From Lentzea flava (GTDB lineage Bacteria; Actinomycetota; Actinomycetes; Mycobacteriales; Pseudonocardiaceae): a DNA stretch of 64,000 nt. Under the pieces are notes generated by a model. The model did no database searches. It was not told where the DNA came from and was given only the letters and a program-made list of their open reading frames with translations. The position numbers and the translations under genes are program-made. This document shows positions 54,922-63,631 of the stretch, one piece after another; within the stretch, counting starts at the first letter, position 1, and each line of letters opens with the position of its first letter. Location of the stretch: assembly GCF_014648475.1 (NCBI RefSeq), contig NZ_BMRE01000012.1, positions 62,001 through 126,000 of the forward strand, in the 5' to 3' direction.

Positions 54922-56605
54922 CCTCGCTGCCGCTGGAGCCGACCAGGAAGTCCAGGTCGGCTCCGGTGTCGGCGCCCTGCGCGTGGTCGACGTAGAGCCG
55001 TTCCCAGCCGCGTTTCGGTGCCGCGAACGCCTCCGACATCGCCGTGCTGGGGGTGCGGGATCCGAAGTCCGGCGCCTCCACGTCGATGCGCCGGTTCTCC
55101 ACGTCCAGCACGATGACGTCGCCGGTGCGGACCAGCCCGAGCGGCCCACCTGCGGCCGCCTCCGGTGCCACGTGCAGCACGACCGTCCCGTACGCGGTGC
55201 CGCTCATGCGTCCGTCGCAGATGCGGACCATGTCGCGCACGCCCTGTTCCAGGAGCTTCTTGGGCAGCGGCATGTTCGACACCTCCGGCATGCCCGGATA
55301 GCCGCGCGGCCCACAGCCGCGCAGCACCAGCACCGAGTCCGCGTCCACGTCGAGGTCAGGGTCGTCGATGCGGGCGTGGAAGTCCTCGATGCTGTCGAAC
55401 ACCACGGCCTTTCCGCGGTGCCGCAACAGGTTCGGCGACGCGGCCGCCGGTTTGATCAACGCGCCGAGCGGGGCGAGGTTGCCGCGCAGCACCGCGATCC
55501 CGCCCTCGGCGATGATGGGTTCGGCGCGGCTGCGGATCACTTCCGGGTCCCAGATCGGGGCGTCCTCCAGGTAGTTGACGAGCGGCTGCCCGGTGACGGT
55601 CAGGCCCGTCGGATCGAGCAGGTCGCGGACCTCCCGCAGCACCGCCAGGAGTCCGCCCGCGCGGTGGAAGTCCTCCATCAGGAACCGGCCGGCGGGCTGG
55701 AGGTCCACGAGCAGCGGGACACCGGAGCCGATGCGGTCGAAGTCGTCGAGGGTGAGGTCGACGCCCAAGCGCCCGGCGATGGCGAGCAGGTGGACCACGG
55801 CGTTGGTCGAGCCTCCGATCGCGGCCAGCGCCACGATCGCGTTGTGGAAGTTCGCCTTCGTGAGGAACGTGCTGGGGCGCCGGTCCTCCGCGACCAGCTC
55901 GACGACCAGGCGGCCGGTGCCGTGCGCGGCCTCCAGCAGCCGGCTGTCCGGTGCCGGGGTGCCCGCCACGCCGGGGACGACGGTGCCGAGCGCCTCGGCG
56001 ACGAGAGCCATCGTCGAGGCGGTGCCCATGGTGTTGCAGTGGCCGCGGCTGCGGATCATCGCCGACTCGGAGCGGGTGAACGCCTCCTGCGACAACGTCC
56101 CGGCCCTGACCTCCTCCGACAGCCGCCACACGTCCGTGCCGCAGCCCAGCGGCACCCCGCGGAACGTGCCGGTCAGCATCGGCCCGCCGGGCACCACGAC
56201 CGCCGGGATGTCGACGGACGCGGCGGCCATCAGCAGCGCCGGGATCGTCTTGTCGCATCCGCCGAGCAGCACCACGCCGTCGACGGGGTTGGCGCGCAGC
56301 ATCTCCTCGGCGGCCATCGCCGCCATGTTCCGCCACAGCATCGCGGTCGGGCGGACGTTGGTCTCGCCGAGCGACACCACGGGCAGGTTCAACGGAATCC
56401 CGCCTGCCTCGTGCACGCCGTTCGAGACGGACGCGGCGACCTCGTTCAGGTGCGCGTTGCACGGCGTGAGGTCGGAGGCGGTGTTGGCGATCGCGATCTG
56501 CGGTCTGGTGAACGCGTCGTCCGGATTGCCCCGGCGCATCCAGGCGCGGTGGATGTAGGCGTTGCGGTCCTGTCCGGCGTACCAGTGCGCGCTGCGGAGG
56601 TTCAC
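54902..56605 (-). CDS. IlvD/Edd-family dehydratase (sugar-acid type)
   Basis: This is a 567-residue Fe-S dehydratase. It has NTASDLTPCNAHL near 43-55 (first Cys ligand), VVLLGGCDKTIPALLMAA near 112-129 (second Cys), RGHCNTMGTASTM near 184-196 (third Cys) and ICDGRMSGTAYG near 472-483 (catalytic Ser region). The start LRSAHWYAGQDRNAYIHRAW is typical of the branch acting on sugar acids such as arabonate or gluconate rather than of the biosynthetic IlvD, so I leave the symbol open. The GTG at 56605 fits family length; the frame runs on to 56770. Confidence 0.87.
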   Translation of the reverse strand: MNLRSAHWYAGQDRNAYIHRAWMRRGNPDDAFTRPQIAIANTASDLTPCNAHLNEVAASVSNGVHEAGGIPLNLPVVSLGETNVRPTAMLWRNMAAMAAEEMLRANPVDGVVLLGGCDKTIPALLMAAASVDIPAVVVPGGPMLTGTFRGVPLGCGTDVWRLSEEVRAGTLSQEAFTRSESAMIRSRGHCNTMGTASTMALVAEALGTVVPGVAGTPAPDSRLLEAAHGTGRLVVELVAEDRRPSTFLTKANFHNAIVALAAIGGSTNAVVHLLAIAGRLGVDLTLDDFDRIGSGVPLLVDLQPAGRFLMEDFHRAGGLLAVLREVRDLLDPTGLTVTGQPLVNYLEDAPIWDPEVIRSRAEPIIAEGGIAVLRGNLAPLGALIKPAAASPNLLRHRGKAVVFDSIEDFHARIDDPDLDVDADSVLVLRGCGPRGYPGMPEVSNMPLPKKLLEQGVRDMVRICDGRMSGTAYGTVVLHVAPEAAAGGPLGLVRTGDVIVLDVENRRIDVEAPDFGSRTPSTAMSEAFAAPKRGWERLYVDHAQGADTGADLDFLVGSSGSEVSRESH

Positions 56606-56684
56606 CCTCTCGTCGTACGGGTCGGCGTGAGGACGCGCAAGCCCTCGGCGCACCGGGTGGCGCGGACGGTCCAGTCCGGCGCCG

Positions 56685-57104
56685 CTACCGGATGCTCGCG
56701 AGGGCGTCCAGTGCCCGTTCGTCCAAGGGGCTGCCGTGGCGGTGCACGATCCGCCACGTGCCGTCCTCACGGCGGAAGACCGTGGTGACGCGCAACGCGT
56801 AGGTCTTGGGCGACCCGGCGGGATCGACGATCTCGGATCGCTCGATCGCGCACACGTACCCGAGATCGCCGCTCGACTCCGCGGCCACGACCTCGATGTC
56901 GAGGGATCTGCTGCCGTGGAACCACTTCTCGATCGTGTCGAAGATCTGTTCCACCTCGGTCCAGCCGACGCCGCCCATCGCGGCGCCGAACAGCACCACG
57001 GGTTCCGTGCGCGACCACATCTGTTTGCGCGGCCCGGCGTCGCCGTTGTGCAGGCTTTCGATGTCGCGGTGGAGCAGCGGCAGCACCTCGTCCTGGAAGC
57101 TCAT
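56685..57104 (-). CDS. SnoaL/DUF4440-like NTF2-fold protein
   Basis: This is a 139-residue protein with SRTEPVVLFGAAMGGVGWTEVEQIFDTI (about 31-58) and RREDGTWRIVHRHGSPLD near the end, the usual SnoaL_3/ketosteroid-isomerase-like layout. Function not known; members are often small enzymes or binding proteins. It lies between the dehydratase and the Rieske gene, all on one strand, but a hairpin separates it from the Rieske gene. Confidence 0.83.
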   Translation of the reverse strand: MSFQDEVLPLLHRDIESLHNGDAGPRKQMWSRTEPVVLFGAAMGGVGWTEVEQIFDTIEKWFHGSRSLDIEVVAAESSGDLGYVCAIERSEIVDPAGSPKTYALRVTTVFRREDGTWRIVHRHGSPLDERALDALASIR

Positions 57105-57127
57105 CCGACCGGCCTCTCTCGTGCGGT

Positions 57128-57156
57128 GGGTCCGGACAGCATGACTCTCCGGACCC
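57128..57156 (-). terminator. Hairpin between Rieske and SnoaL-like genes
   Basis: GGGTCCGGA (57128-57136) and TCCGGACCC (57148-57156) form a perfect 9-bp stem with an 11-base loop, 22 bases beyond the Rieske gene stop on the minus strand. Confidence 0.7.
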
Positions 57157-57177
57157 GTCCGCGCAGGCCGCGGCGGC

Positions 57178-57600
57178 TCAGGCCACGACGATGTCGTCTC
57201 CCTTGACCTTCGTCCTGATCCGCGGCAACGGCTTCTTCGCCGGGCCTTTCTTCCGCTTGCCGTCCACCGAGCTGAACCGGCTGTCGTGGCACCAGCAGAT
57301 GATCAGGTTGTTGTCGACCTCGCTGCACATGCAGCCGGCGTGGGTGCATTTGGCGTCGAACGCCGTGTACGTGCCCTTCTTCGGCTGCGCGACCACGACG
57401 GACGTCTCGTCGTCGAAGTAGACGACGACACCGCCGTTGAGCGGCACGTCGGCCTTCTTCGCGAGAACCGTGCCGGGCGGGAGCTTGCCGCACGGCTCGA
57501 CGTCCGAGGCCGCCGCGGTGCCGGTCGTGAGGGCGGCCGCGGCGCAGCCGCCGATGAAGCAGCGGCGGCTGATGGTGGTGGGGGTGTCCGGGAACTCCAT
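57178..57600 (-). CDS. Tat-exported Rieske [2Fe-2S] protein
   Basis: This is a 140-residue protein. A twin-arginine signal (SRRCFIGGCAAAAL near 11-24) directs export. The Rieske cluster motifs are KCTHAGC near 83-89 and CWCHDSRFS near 101-109, giving two Cys and two His ligands. It is a stand-alone electron carrier or sensor, not a bc1 subunit, as no cytochrome genes adjoin. C terminus is Lys-rich. Confidence 0.9.
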   Translation of the reverse strand: MEFPDTPTTISRRCFIGGCAAAALTTGTAAASDVEPCGKLPPGTVLAKKADVPLNGGVVVYFDDETSVVVAQPKKGTYTAFDAKCTHAGCMCSEVDNNLIICWCHDSRFSSVDGKRKKGPAKKPLPRIRTKVKGDDIVVA

Positions 57601-57813
57601 CGCTCACTTCCTGCCGTGGTGACACGCGGCGGAGGCGGCCTGTCCACCTTGGCGCGACCGGCGGGCTCGCGGCGAGTCCCGGATTTTCGGCCGCGGGGAA
57701 AACGCGACGGATCCTCTGGATCGGAACAGAGGGTGGAATCACCCTCAACGGGGTAAACGGCCCATACGTCAAGCAGTCGGCGCTGTTGCACCGTTGGGGC
57801 GAAAGGCGGCGTC

Positions 57814-58167
57814 GTGTTCATGACCGCGGTTCGGGATTACGCACGCCGGGTGTCCGCGGAACTCGGTTTGAGCGGCGAGTCGTCGTGCGTCGACGAGGAG
57901 CGGCCGCTGCGGCTGTACCTCGCCGTGGACGGCCGGCTGCCGGGACACCCCGGTCGTGACGTGGCACTGCTCTGGACGGACGGCCGCGGCTGGGAGCTCG
58001 CGGTCGAGGAGCCCGGTGGCACCGAACTGACCGTGGTGGCCCGGTTACGGGGTGCGGTCGAGCCTCCGCCGCGCACGGTCGCGCGGTGGGCGGGCAGGCT
58101 GCTGTCAGGCCAGTGGCCGGTCCCCGGCGAACAGGTGGACCGGCCACTGGTCAGGCGAGCGGGTTAG
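57814..58167 (+). CDS. DUF6292 family protein
   Basis: This is a 117-residue protein with LRLYLAVDGRLPGHPGRDVALLWTDGRGWELAVE in the middle (seen as separate blocks) and LTVVARLRG..EPPPRTVARWAGRLL at the end, as in DUF6292 proteins of Pseudonocardiales. Function unknown. The GTG at 57814 has AAAGG upstream; an ATG two codons later is also possible. It overlaps the end of the convergent MMPL gene by four bases. Confidence 0.75.
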   Translation: MFMTAVRDYARRVSAELGLSGESSCVDEERPLRLYLAVDGRLPGHPGRDVALLWTDGRGWELAVEEPGGTELTVVARLRGAVEPPPRTVARWAGRLLSGQWPVPGEQVDRPLVRRAG

Positions 58168-60317
58168 CCGACGGTGACCGGCTCGGGGGTCTCGCGCTCG
58201 TACGAGTCCAGCGCGGTGCCCTCGACGTCGAGCTCCGGCAGCCAGCGCAGCCACTTCGGCAGCCACCAGGCGCGCTCACCGATCAGCGCCAGCGCGGCGG
58301 GCACGAGGACCATGCGGACCACGAACGCGTCCACGAAGATGCCCACGGCCAACGCGAAGGCGATCGACTTCACCGTCGCCTCGCCCGCAGGGACGAAGCC
58401 CGCGAACACCGAGAACATGATCAGTGCGGCAGCCACGACGACCGGGGCGGCCTGGCGGAAGCCCGTGGTGATGGCCTCGACCGGCTGCGCGCCGCGGTGG
58501 TGCGCCTCGTGCATCCGGGACACCAGGAAGATCTGGTAGTCCATGGCCAGGCCGAACAGGATGCCGATCACCAGGATCGGGGTGAGGCTGATCAGCGGTC
58601 CGGTGCTGTCGAGGTTCACCGCGCCGGCGAGCCAGCCCCACTGGAACACCGCTACGGTGGCGCCGAGCGACGCGCCGATGGTGAGCAGGAAGCCGAGCAC
58701 ACCCACGAGCGGCACGAGCAGCGAGCGGAACACCAGGATCAGCAGGACCAGCGCCAGGCCCACGACGACGGCCAGGTAGATCGGCAGCGCGCGGTCCAGC
58801 GACGTGGCCACGTCGACGCTGACGGCGGTGGCGCCGGTGACGTAGGCCCTGCCACCCTCCACTCCGGACAGTTCGGCGCGCAGATCGGCGACGAGCTGTT
58901 CGGTGGCGGCGCTGTCCGGGCCGGACTTCGGGATCACCGTGACCATCGCCGCGGAGCCGTCCGGACTCGGCTGCGCGGGCGTCACCAGGGCGACGTCGGA
59001 CATCTTCGCGATCGGTTCCGCGGCCTTGGTGGCGGTCGCGGCGGCACCGTTGCCCTCGACGAGCACGATGATCGGACCGTTGAAGCCCTCGCCGAAGCCC
59101 TGCGCAAGGATCTGGTCGGCGCGCTCCTGGGTGGAGCCGGCCGGCGGCTTCTGGATCAGCGTGGTGTCCATGGAGGCCACCGGGACCGCGACGATGCCGA
59201 GCGCCACGATCGAGAGCAGCAGCGCGACGACGCGGTTGCGCGTGACGGCACCGGCCCAGCCGCGGATGACGCCGCGGTCGGCGGGCTCGGGGGCGGCGGC
59301 GGAGCGTTCCCTGCGGGTGAGCACGCGGCGGCCGAGCATGCCCAGCACGGCGGGCACCAGCGTGACGGCGATCAGCACCGCGACGACGATCGTGGCGGCG
59401 GCCGCGATGCCCATCTGCGTGAGGAACGGGATGCCCGCGATCGCGAGACCCACCAGCGCGATGACGACGGTGAGACCGGCGGTGACGACGGCGGAACCGG
59501 CGGTGCCGACCGCGGTCGCGACGGCGTGGCCGACGTCGGAGCCGCGGCGCAGCTCCTGGCGGTAGCGGTTGATGATGAACAACGCGTAGTCGATGCCGAC
59601 CGCGAGGCCCAGCATCGAGGCGAGGATCGGCGTGGTCGACTGCAGGTCCATGAACCCGGTCGCGATGGTGATGCCGAGCGCGCCGATTCCGACGCCGATC
59701 GCGGCGGTCAGCAGGTTCATGCCCGCGGTCACGAGCGAGCCGTAGGTCAGGGCGAGCACGACGAGCGCCAGCACGACACCGATCGCCTCGGTCGGGCCGC
59801 CGACGTGCGGCGTCTCCTGCATCGCGGTGCCGGTGACCTCGACGGTCAGTCCGGCGGCCCGTGCCTTGTCGACGGCCTTGAGCAGTTCGGACCGCTGGTC
59901 GGCGGTGACCTCGCCGGGCTTCACGTCGTAGGTGACGGTGCTGTAGCCGACGGTGACGTCGCGGTTCACGCTCGGCGCCGCCGGGTCGAGCGGGTTGGTC
60001 GCCGAACGGACCCCCTTGAGCGCCGCCTCGTCGGCCACCAGCTCGGTGATCGCCTTCGCGTGCTGCGGCAGTTTCTGGCCCTCGGGCGCCTGCACGACGA
60101 CACGCGCGGACGCCGTCTCGCCGGAACCGAACTTCTGCTGGATGCGCTCGAGCGCGGTCGTCGACTCCTGGCCGGGGATGGACATCGAGTTGGACGTCTC
60201 ACCGCCGAGCGTGAAGGCACCGGCGCCGGCGCCGATCAGCACGAGCAGCCAGATCAGGACGACCGGGAGCCGGCGCCGGTGCGCGCCCATTCCCAGTCTG
60301 TAGAGCAGTTTCGCCAT
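58164..60317 (-). CDS. MMPL/RND-family transporter
   Basis: This is a 717-residue membrane exporter with two RND repeats, each one helix, a large external domain (about 30-170 and 390-510) and five helices. ALVVLALTYGSL and VGIDYALFIINRYRQEL (first) and FGLAMDYQIFLVSRMHEAH (second) are typical of MMPL proteins that export lipids or drugs. The ATG at 60317 opens the first helix. The TetR gene lies six bases upstream, same direction, and likely controls the pair. Confidence 0.92.
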   Translation of the reverse strand: MAKLLYRLGMGAHRRRLPVVLIWLLVLIGAGAGAFTLGGETSNSMSIPGQESTTALERIQQKFGSGETASARVVVQAPEGQKLPQHAKAITELVADEAALKGVRSATNPLDPAAPSVNRDVTVGYSTVTYDVKPGEVTADQRSELLKAVDKARAAGLTVEVTGTAMQETPHVGGPTEAIGVVLALVVLALTYGSLVTAGMNLLTAAIGVGIGALGITIATGFMDLQSTTPILASMLGLAVGIDYALFIINRYRQELRRGSDVGHAVATAVGTAGSAVVTAGLTVVIALVGLAIAGIPFLTQMGIAAAATIVVAVLIAVTLVPAVLGMLGRRVLTRRERSAAAPEPADRGVIRGWAGAVTRNRVVALLLSIVALGIVAVPVASMDTTLIQKPPAGSTQERADQILAQGFGEGFNGPIIVLVEGNGAAATATKAAEPIAKMSDVALVTPAQPSPDGSAAMVTVIPKSGPDSAATEQLVADLRAELSGVEGGRAYVTGATAVSVDVATSLDRALPIYLAVVVGLALVLLILVFRSLLVPLVGVLGFLLTIGASLGATVAVFQWGWLAGAVNLDSTGPLISLTPILVIGILFGLAMDYQIFLVSRMHEAHHRGAQPVEAITTGFRQAAPVVVAAALIMFSVFAGFVPAGEATVKSIAFALAVGIFVDAFVVRMVLVPAALALIGERAWWLPKWLRWLPELDVEGTALDSYERETPEPVTVG

Positions 60318-60322
60318 GATGA

Positions 60323-60874
60323 TCAGGCCTCCCGGTGCCCGAGTGCGTCGTAACAGGTTGCGAGGATCAGGGGACGCCACGTGGTCTTGTCGCCCTCCTG
60401 GTTGGCCATGAGCGTGAGCACGGCCATCGCGGTGAGCGCGCCGACGATCCGGATCGCGCGCGGCAGTTCCCGCTCGGGGTCGATGACGAACATCTCGTTG
60501 AGCAGCAGCTCGTCCTGCGCCTGCTGAGGGTCCTCACCCGGCGCGGTCATCGAGCGGAACAGCAGCGCGACCAGACCGGGCCGGTCGAGCGCGACGTCGG
60601 TGAGCAGCTCCAGCGCCCTCCGGTCGCGGGCGGGCCCGGCAGGTAGGGGGCTGACGAGCTCCAGCACCTGCCTGCTCAGCACGTGGCTCTGCTGCCACGC
60701 CGCCTCGAAGAGGGCTTCCTTGCTGGGGAAGTGGTGCAGCAGACCGGCTTTGGACAGGCCGACGGCGTCGGCGAGCGCCTTCAACGAGGTCTGCTCGAAA
60801 CCGTGCCGCGCGAAGAGCGCGGCGGCGGCGTCGAGGATCTTCTCGTCGGCTCCGGTCCTGAGCTGTCGTGGCAT
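60323..60874 (-). CDS. TetR-family regulator of the MMPL operon
   Basis: This is a 183-residue regulator with EKILDAAAALFARHGFEQTSLKALADAVGLSKAGLLHHFPSKEAL as helix-turn-helix (about 11-55, continuous TetR signature seen in blocks) and a helical ligand domain. It is first in an operon with the MMPL exporter. Two dyads lie just upstream, which suggests autorepression lifted by the exported compound. Confidence 0.92.
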   Translation of the reverse strand: MPRQLRTGADEKILDAAAALFARHGFEQTSLKALADAVGLSKAGLLHHFPSKEALFEAAWQQSHVLSRQVLELVSPLPAGPARDRRALELLTDVALDRPGLVALLFRSMTAPGEDPQQAQDELLLNEMFVIDPERELPRAIRIVGALTAMAVLTLMANQEGDKTTWRPLILATCYDALGHREA

Positions 60875-60893
60875 GCACTCGAATTTACGGCGT

Positions 60894-60936
60894 TTACCGA
60901 CCGGATCGGTAGGTAAACCGACCGAAATGGTCGGTG
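60894..60936 (-). promoter_or_regulatory. Overlapping dyads before the TetR-MMPL operon
   Basis: TTTACC (60894-60899) with GGTAAA (60913-60918) and ACCGACC (60918-60924) with GGTCGGT (60930-60936) are adjacent dyads sharing the ACCG(A) half-site. They lie 20-62 bases before the regulator start, the expected place for TetR operators. Confidence 0.65.
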
Positions 60937-61267
60937 GCGTTCGTCACCCAGCCTGCCCGTCACTCTGATGGGTGATGTTTGCCCGGATTCACGCCTGGCG
61001 CCGTCTGGTAGATGTCCGGAAACCATGGTCATCTTCCTCGCGAGAGAAGGAGGAGCGCGGGGGAGCCGGGCTGGAGCAGGGAGGCCGCCGTGCTGTGAGA
61101 GCGCGCCGCCGAGGTGCGATGCCGGAGACCCGGTGTGGCGGGGACGGAAGCTGGAGCGCCATCGTGTGGTGCTGGGCGCCGGGCACGCCGGTTCTGGATG
61201 GAGATCGGGTACCTGCTCGGGATGGGGGAGGCGCTCGCCGGGAGGAGGGTCGACGAGCACCTCCACA
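60937..61267. other. Stretch without a supported gene
   Basis: No reading frame here shows a family match, a good ribosome site or a plausible start. The open frames on both strands are GC-rich shadows. One short plus-strand frame at the end (LLGMGEALAGRRVDEHL) looks protein-like but has no start and could be a remnant. Apart from the TetR operators at its edge I see nothing else in it. Confidence 0.5.
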
Positions 61268-63631
61268 TCAGCGCGCCGCTGTGACCGCGCGAGTGATGGC
61301 GAACCACACCGCGCACCCCACCGCGATGCACACGGCCCACACCACGGCCGCCGGCACCTGGGGTTGCAAGGGCGGGAACACCGCGTAGTGCGTGAGGTAG
61401 ATGGCGAGCGACGCACCGGCCAGCAGGCTCAGCGGGGTCAGCAGGCCGCGCGGCACCGGCACGCGGGACAGCGACAGCAGCAGGATCAGACCGGCGATGA
61501 TGACGATCTCGCGGGAGAGGTCCTCCATGCGGCCGGGCACCATCGCGACGACCACCGCCACGACGAGGCACTTCTGCCACACCGCGGGGGAGCGCTGGGC
61601 GAGCCAGCCCAGCGCGATGAACCAGGCCGCGCCGAGCGTGGTCATGTTGCGGGCGAAGAAGTCGCCCTCGACGGTGAGCCGCAGGGCCAGCGTCAGGCCG
61701 AGCAACGCGAGCGCGAACGCGTAGCCGTGCCGTTGCTCGAAGCGCCTGACCGCCGGCACCGCGAACACCAGCGCGCACAACAGGAGCACGTGCACGAGGA
61801 CCTCGACGAACCAGTAACCGGCGGCGCCGACGCGGGTGAAGTTGTTGACCAGCAAGACGTTGTCGAGCGTGACGTCGTCGGTGACCGCGACCCGGTAGCC
61901 GAGCCACAGCGACGTCGGCACCGCGATCAACGCCGCCGCGCGCAGGATGTGCCGCGGCCGGGCCGGCAGCAGGAACCTGGCCAGGTTCCAGCCCGCGACC
62001 ACGAGCAGCAGGTGGGCGCCGCCGAGCAGCTTGAAGAAGCCCACGTGGGAGCCGACGATCAGCAGGATCGACAACGCCCGCAGCACGATCGTCGTGTCGA
62101 TCATCGGTAGGCGGCGGTGCGTGGCGCGCAGCGACTCCAGTGCCGACACCGGCATCGTCGGCCAGTCGCCGGGCAGGTCGCCCAGCAACCGTTGCAGCTG
62201 CACGGTCATCTGGACGTAGCGCAGCGAGTCGCCGCCCAGTGAGGTGAACGTCGCGTCGGACGGCACGGACCGCACGCCGAGAACCGAGGCGAACACCTCG
62301 CGTACGGACGCCGAGGAGCGGTCAGGGGGTGCTGCGACCGCCCGGTAGTCGATTTTCCCGTTGGACAGCAAGGGAAACGACGTCACGGCGTAGGCGCGGA
62401 CAGCCGGTGCGGGCAGGCCGGTCAGGGCGCGGATCAGCCGTGCCGCACGGTCGGCGTCCCCGAGCACCGCGACAACCAGGCCCTCGTCGTCGCCCGAGCA
62501 GGCGACCCGCAGGCCGTCCGCGAGCAGCGACCGCTCGACCTGGTCGAGATCGACGCGCAGCCCGAACGGCTTCACGAACCGGTTCTTGCGGCCGGTCACC
62601 GAGAACACGCCGTCCTCGAACGAGCCGAGGTCGCCGGTCCGCAGCTCGAACGTCGTGCGACCCAGCGCCAGGTCGTCCGCACACCGCGCATAGCCGAGCA
62701 TCACGTTGGCGCCGCGGTAGACCAGTTCGCCGTCGTCGATCGACAGCTCCCCGCCGGGAACCGCGACACCGATCGCGGACGGGTGCGTCACGGCCAGCGA
62801 AGGCGGCAGGTACGCCATGCGCGCGGTGGCCTCGGTTTGGCCGTACATCACGAAGAACTGCCAGCCACGTGCGGCACCCAGCGACGCGTAACGGACGACA
62901 TCTGCCGGAGCCAGCCGCCCGCCGGCCTGCGTCACGTACCGCAGCGACGGAAGATCCATGTCCTCGAAGCCGATGCTGTCGAGCAGCCCGAACGTGTGCG
63001 GCACGCCGTGCAGGCTCGTCACGCCGTGAGAACGCACCAGATCCCAGAACTCCGGCTCGATCACCGAACGCCCGGTCAGCACGAGCCCGGCCCCGCGCGC
63101 GAGGTTGCTGTTCACGACGGAGAGGCCGTAGCAGTAGTGCAGCGGCAACGACGTGATGGCGCGGTCGGACGCCCGGATGTCGAGGTACGACCCGATCGAC
63201 GCGGCGTTCGCGGCGAGGTTGTCCGCGCTGAGCCGCACCAGCTTCGGCGACCCGGTCGTGCCGGACGTCGACAGCAGCAGCGCCAGCTCGGGGTGCAGCT
63301 CGTGCACCGTGCCCTCGTGCCGTTCGGTCCACGAGCCCGAGATCACCACGTCCGGGTCGTACGCCGCCACGAGTCCCGGCACCTGCGCCGCGGCGGCGAG
63401 AACGACCGGATGCCGTCCGCGCAACGCGGCCAGGTAGCACACGATCGACTCGACGTCGTTCTCCGCGGCGAGCAGCACCAGCCTGCGCGTGGTGCCGAGC
63501 CGTTCCGCGGCTGCGGCCACCCGCCGGTCCAGCTCCGCGTAGGTGAGTGCGCCGTCCGGGGCCACCAGGGCGAGCCGGTCGCCGTGCACCGCGAGGTTGT
63601 CCGCGAACCCGAGGTCCGCCGTGGCCGTCAC
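61268..63631 (-). CDS. Adenylation-carrier-membrane acyltransferase fusion
   Basis: This is a 787-residue protein with three parts. Residues 1-430 are an AMP-binding ligase: LLLSTSGTTGSPKLVRL near 116-132, MYGQTEATARM, GDLGSFEDGVFSVTGRKNRF and the C-terminal NGKIDYR Lys. Residues about 440-510 are a carrier domain with LGGDSLRYVQM, where Ser takes phosphopantetheine. From about 520 onward some ten membrane helices resemble acyltransferase-3 proteins (LRALSILLIVGSHVG). It would activate an acid, load it on its own carrier and pass it to a membrane acceptor. The GTG overlaps the stop of the ABC ATPase gene, so the two are coupled. Confidence 0.82.
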   Translation of the reverse strand: MTATADLGFADNLAVHGDRLALVAPDGALTYAELDRRVAAAAERLGTTRRLVLLAAENDVESIVCYLAALRGRHPVVLAAAAQVPGLVAAYDPDVVISGSWTERHEGTVHELHPELALLLSTSGTTGSPKLVRLSADNLAANAASIGSYLDIRASDRAITSLPLHYCYGLSVVNSNLARGAGLVLTGRSVIEPEFWDLVRSHGVTSLHGVPHTFGLLDSIGFEDMDLPSLRYVTQAGGRLAPADVVRYASLGAARGWQFFVMYGQTEATARMAYLPPSLAVTHPSAIGVAVPGGELSIDDGELVYRGANVMLGYARCADDLALGRTTFELRTGDLGSFEDGVFSVTGRKNRFVKPFGLRVDLDQVERSLLADGLRVACSGDDEGLVVAVLGDADRAARLIRALTGLPAPAVRAYAVTSFPLLSNGKIDYRAVAAPPDRSSASVREVFASVLGVRSVPSDATFTSLGGDSLRYVQMTVQLQRLLGDLPGDWPTMPVSALESLRATHRRLPMIDTTIVLRALSILLIVGSHVGFFKLLGGAHLLLVVAGWNLARFLLPARPRHILRAAALIAVPTSLWLGYRVAVTDDVTLDNVLLVNNFTRVGAAGYWFVEVLVHVLLLCALVFAVPAVRRFEQRHGYAFALALLGLTLALRLTVEGDFFARNMTTLGAAWFIALGWLAQRSPAVWQKCLVVAVVVAMVPGRMEDLSREIVIIAGLILLLSLSRVPVPRGLLTPLSLLAGASLAIYLTHYAVFPPLQPQVPAAVVWAVCIAVGCAVWFAITRAVTAAR

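Noticed and set aside
58086..60353. A 755-codon plus-strand frame opposite the MMPL gene
   Set aside because: It is low-complexity antisense with His, Asp and Arg repeats; the minus strand holds a complete MMPL transporter.
60968..61260. Small genes in the gap before the ligase fusion
   Set aside because: No frame has a ribosome site, family similarity or normal composition; one short fragment looks protein-like but has no start.
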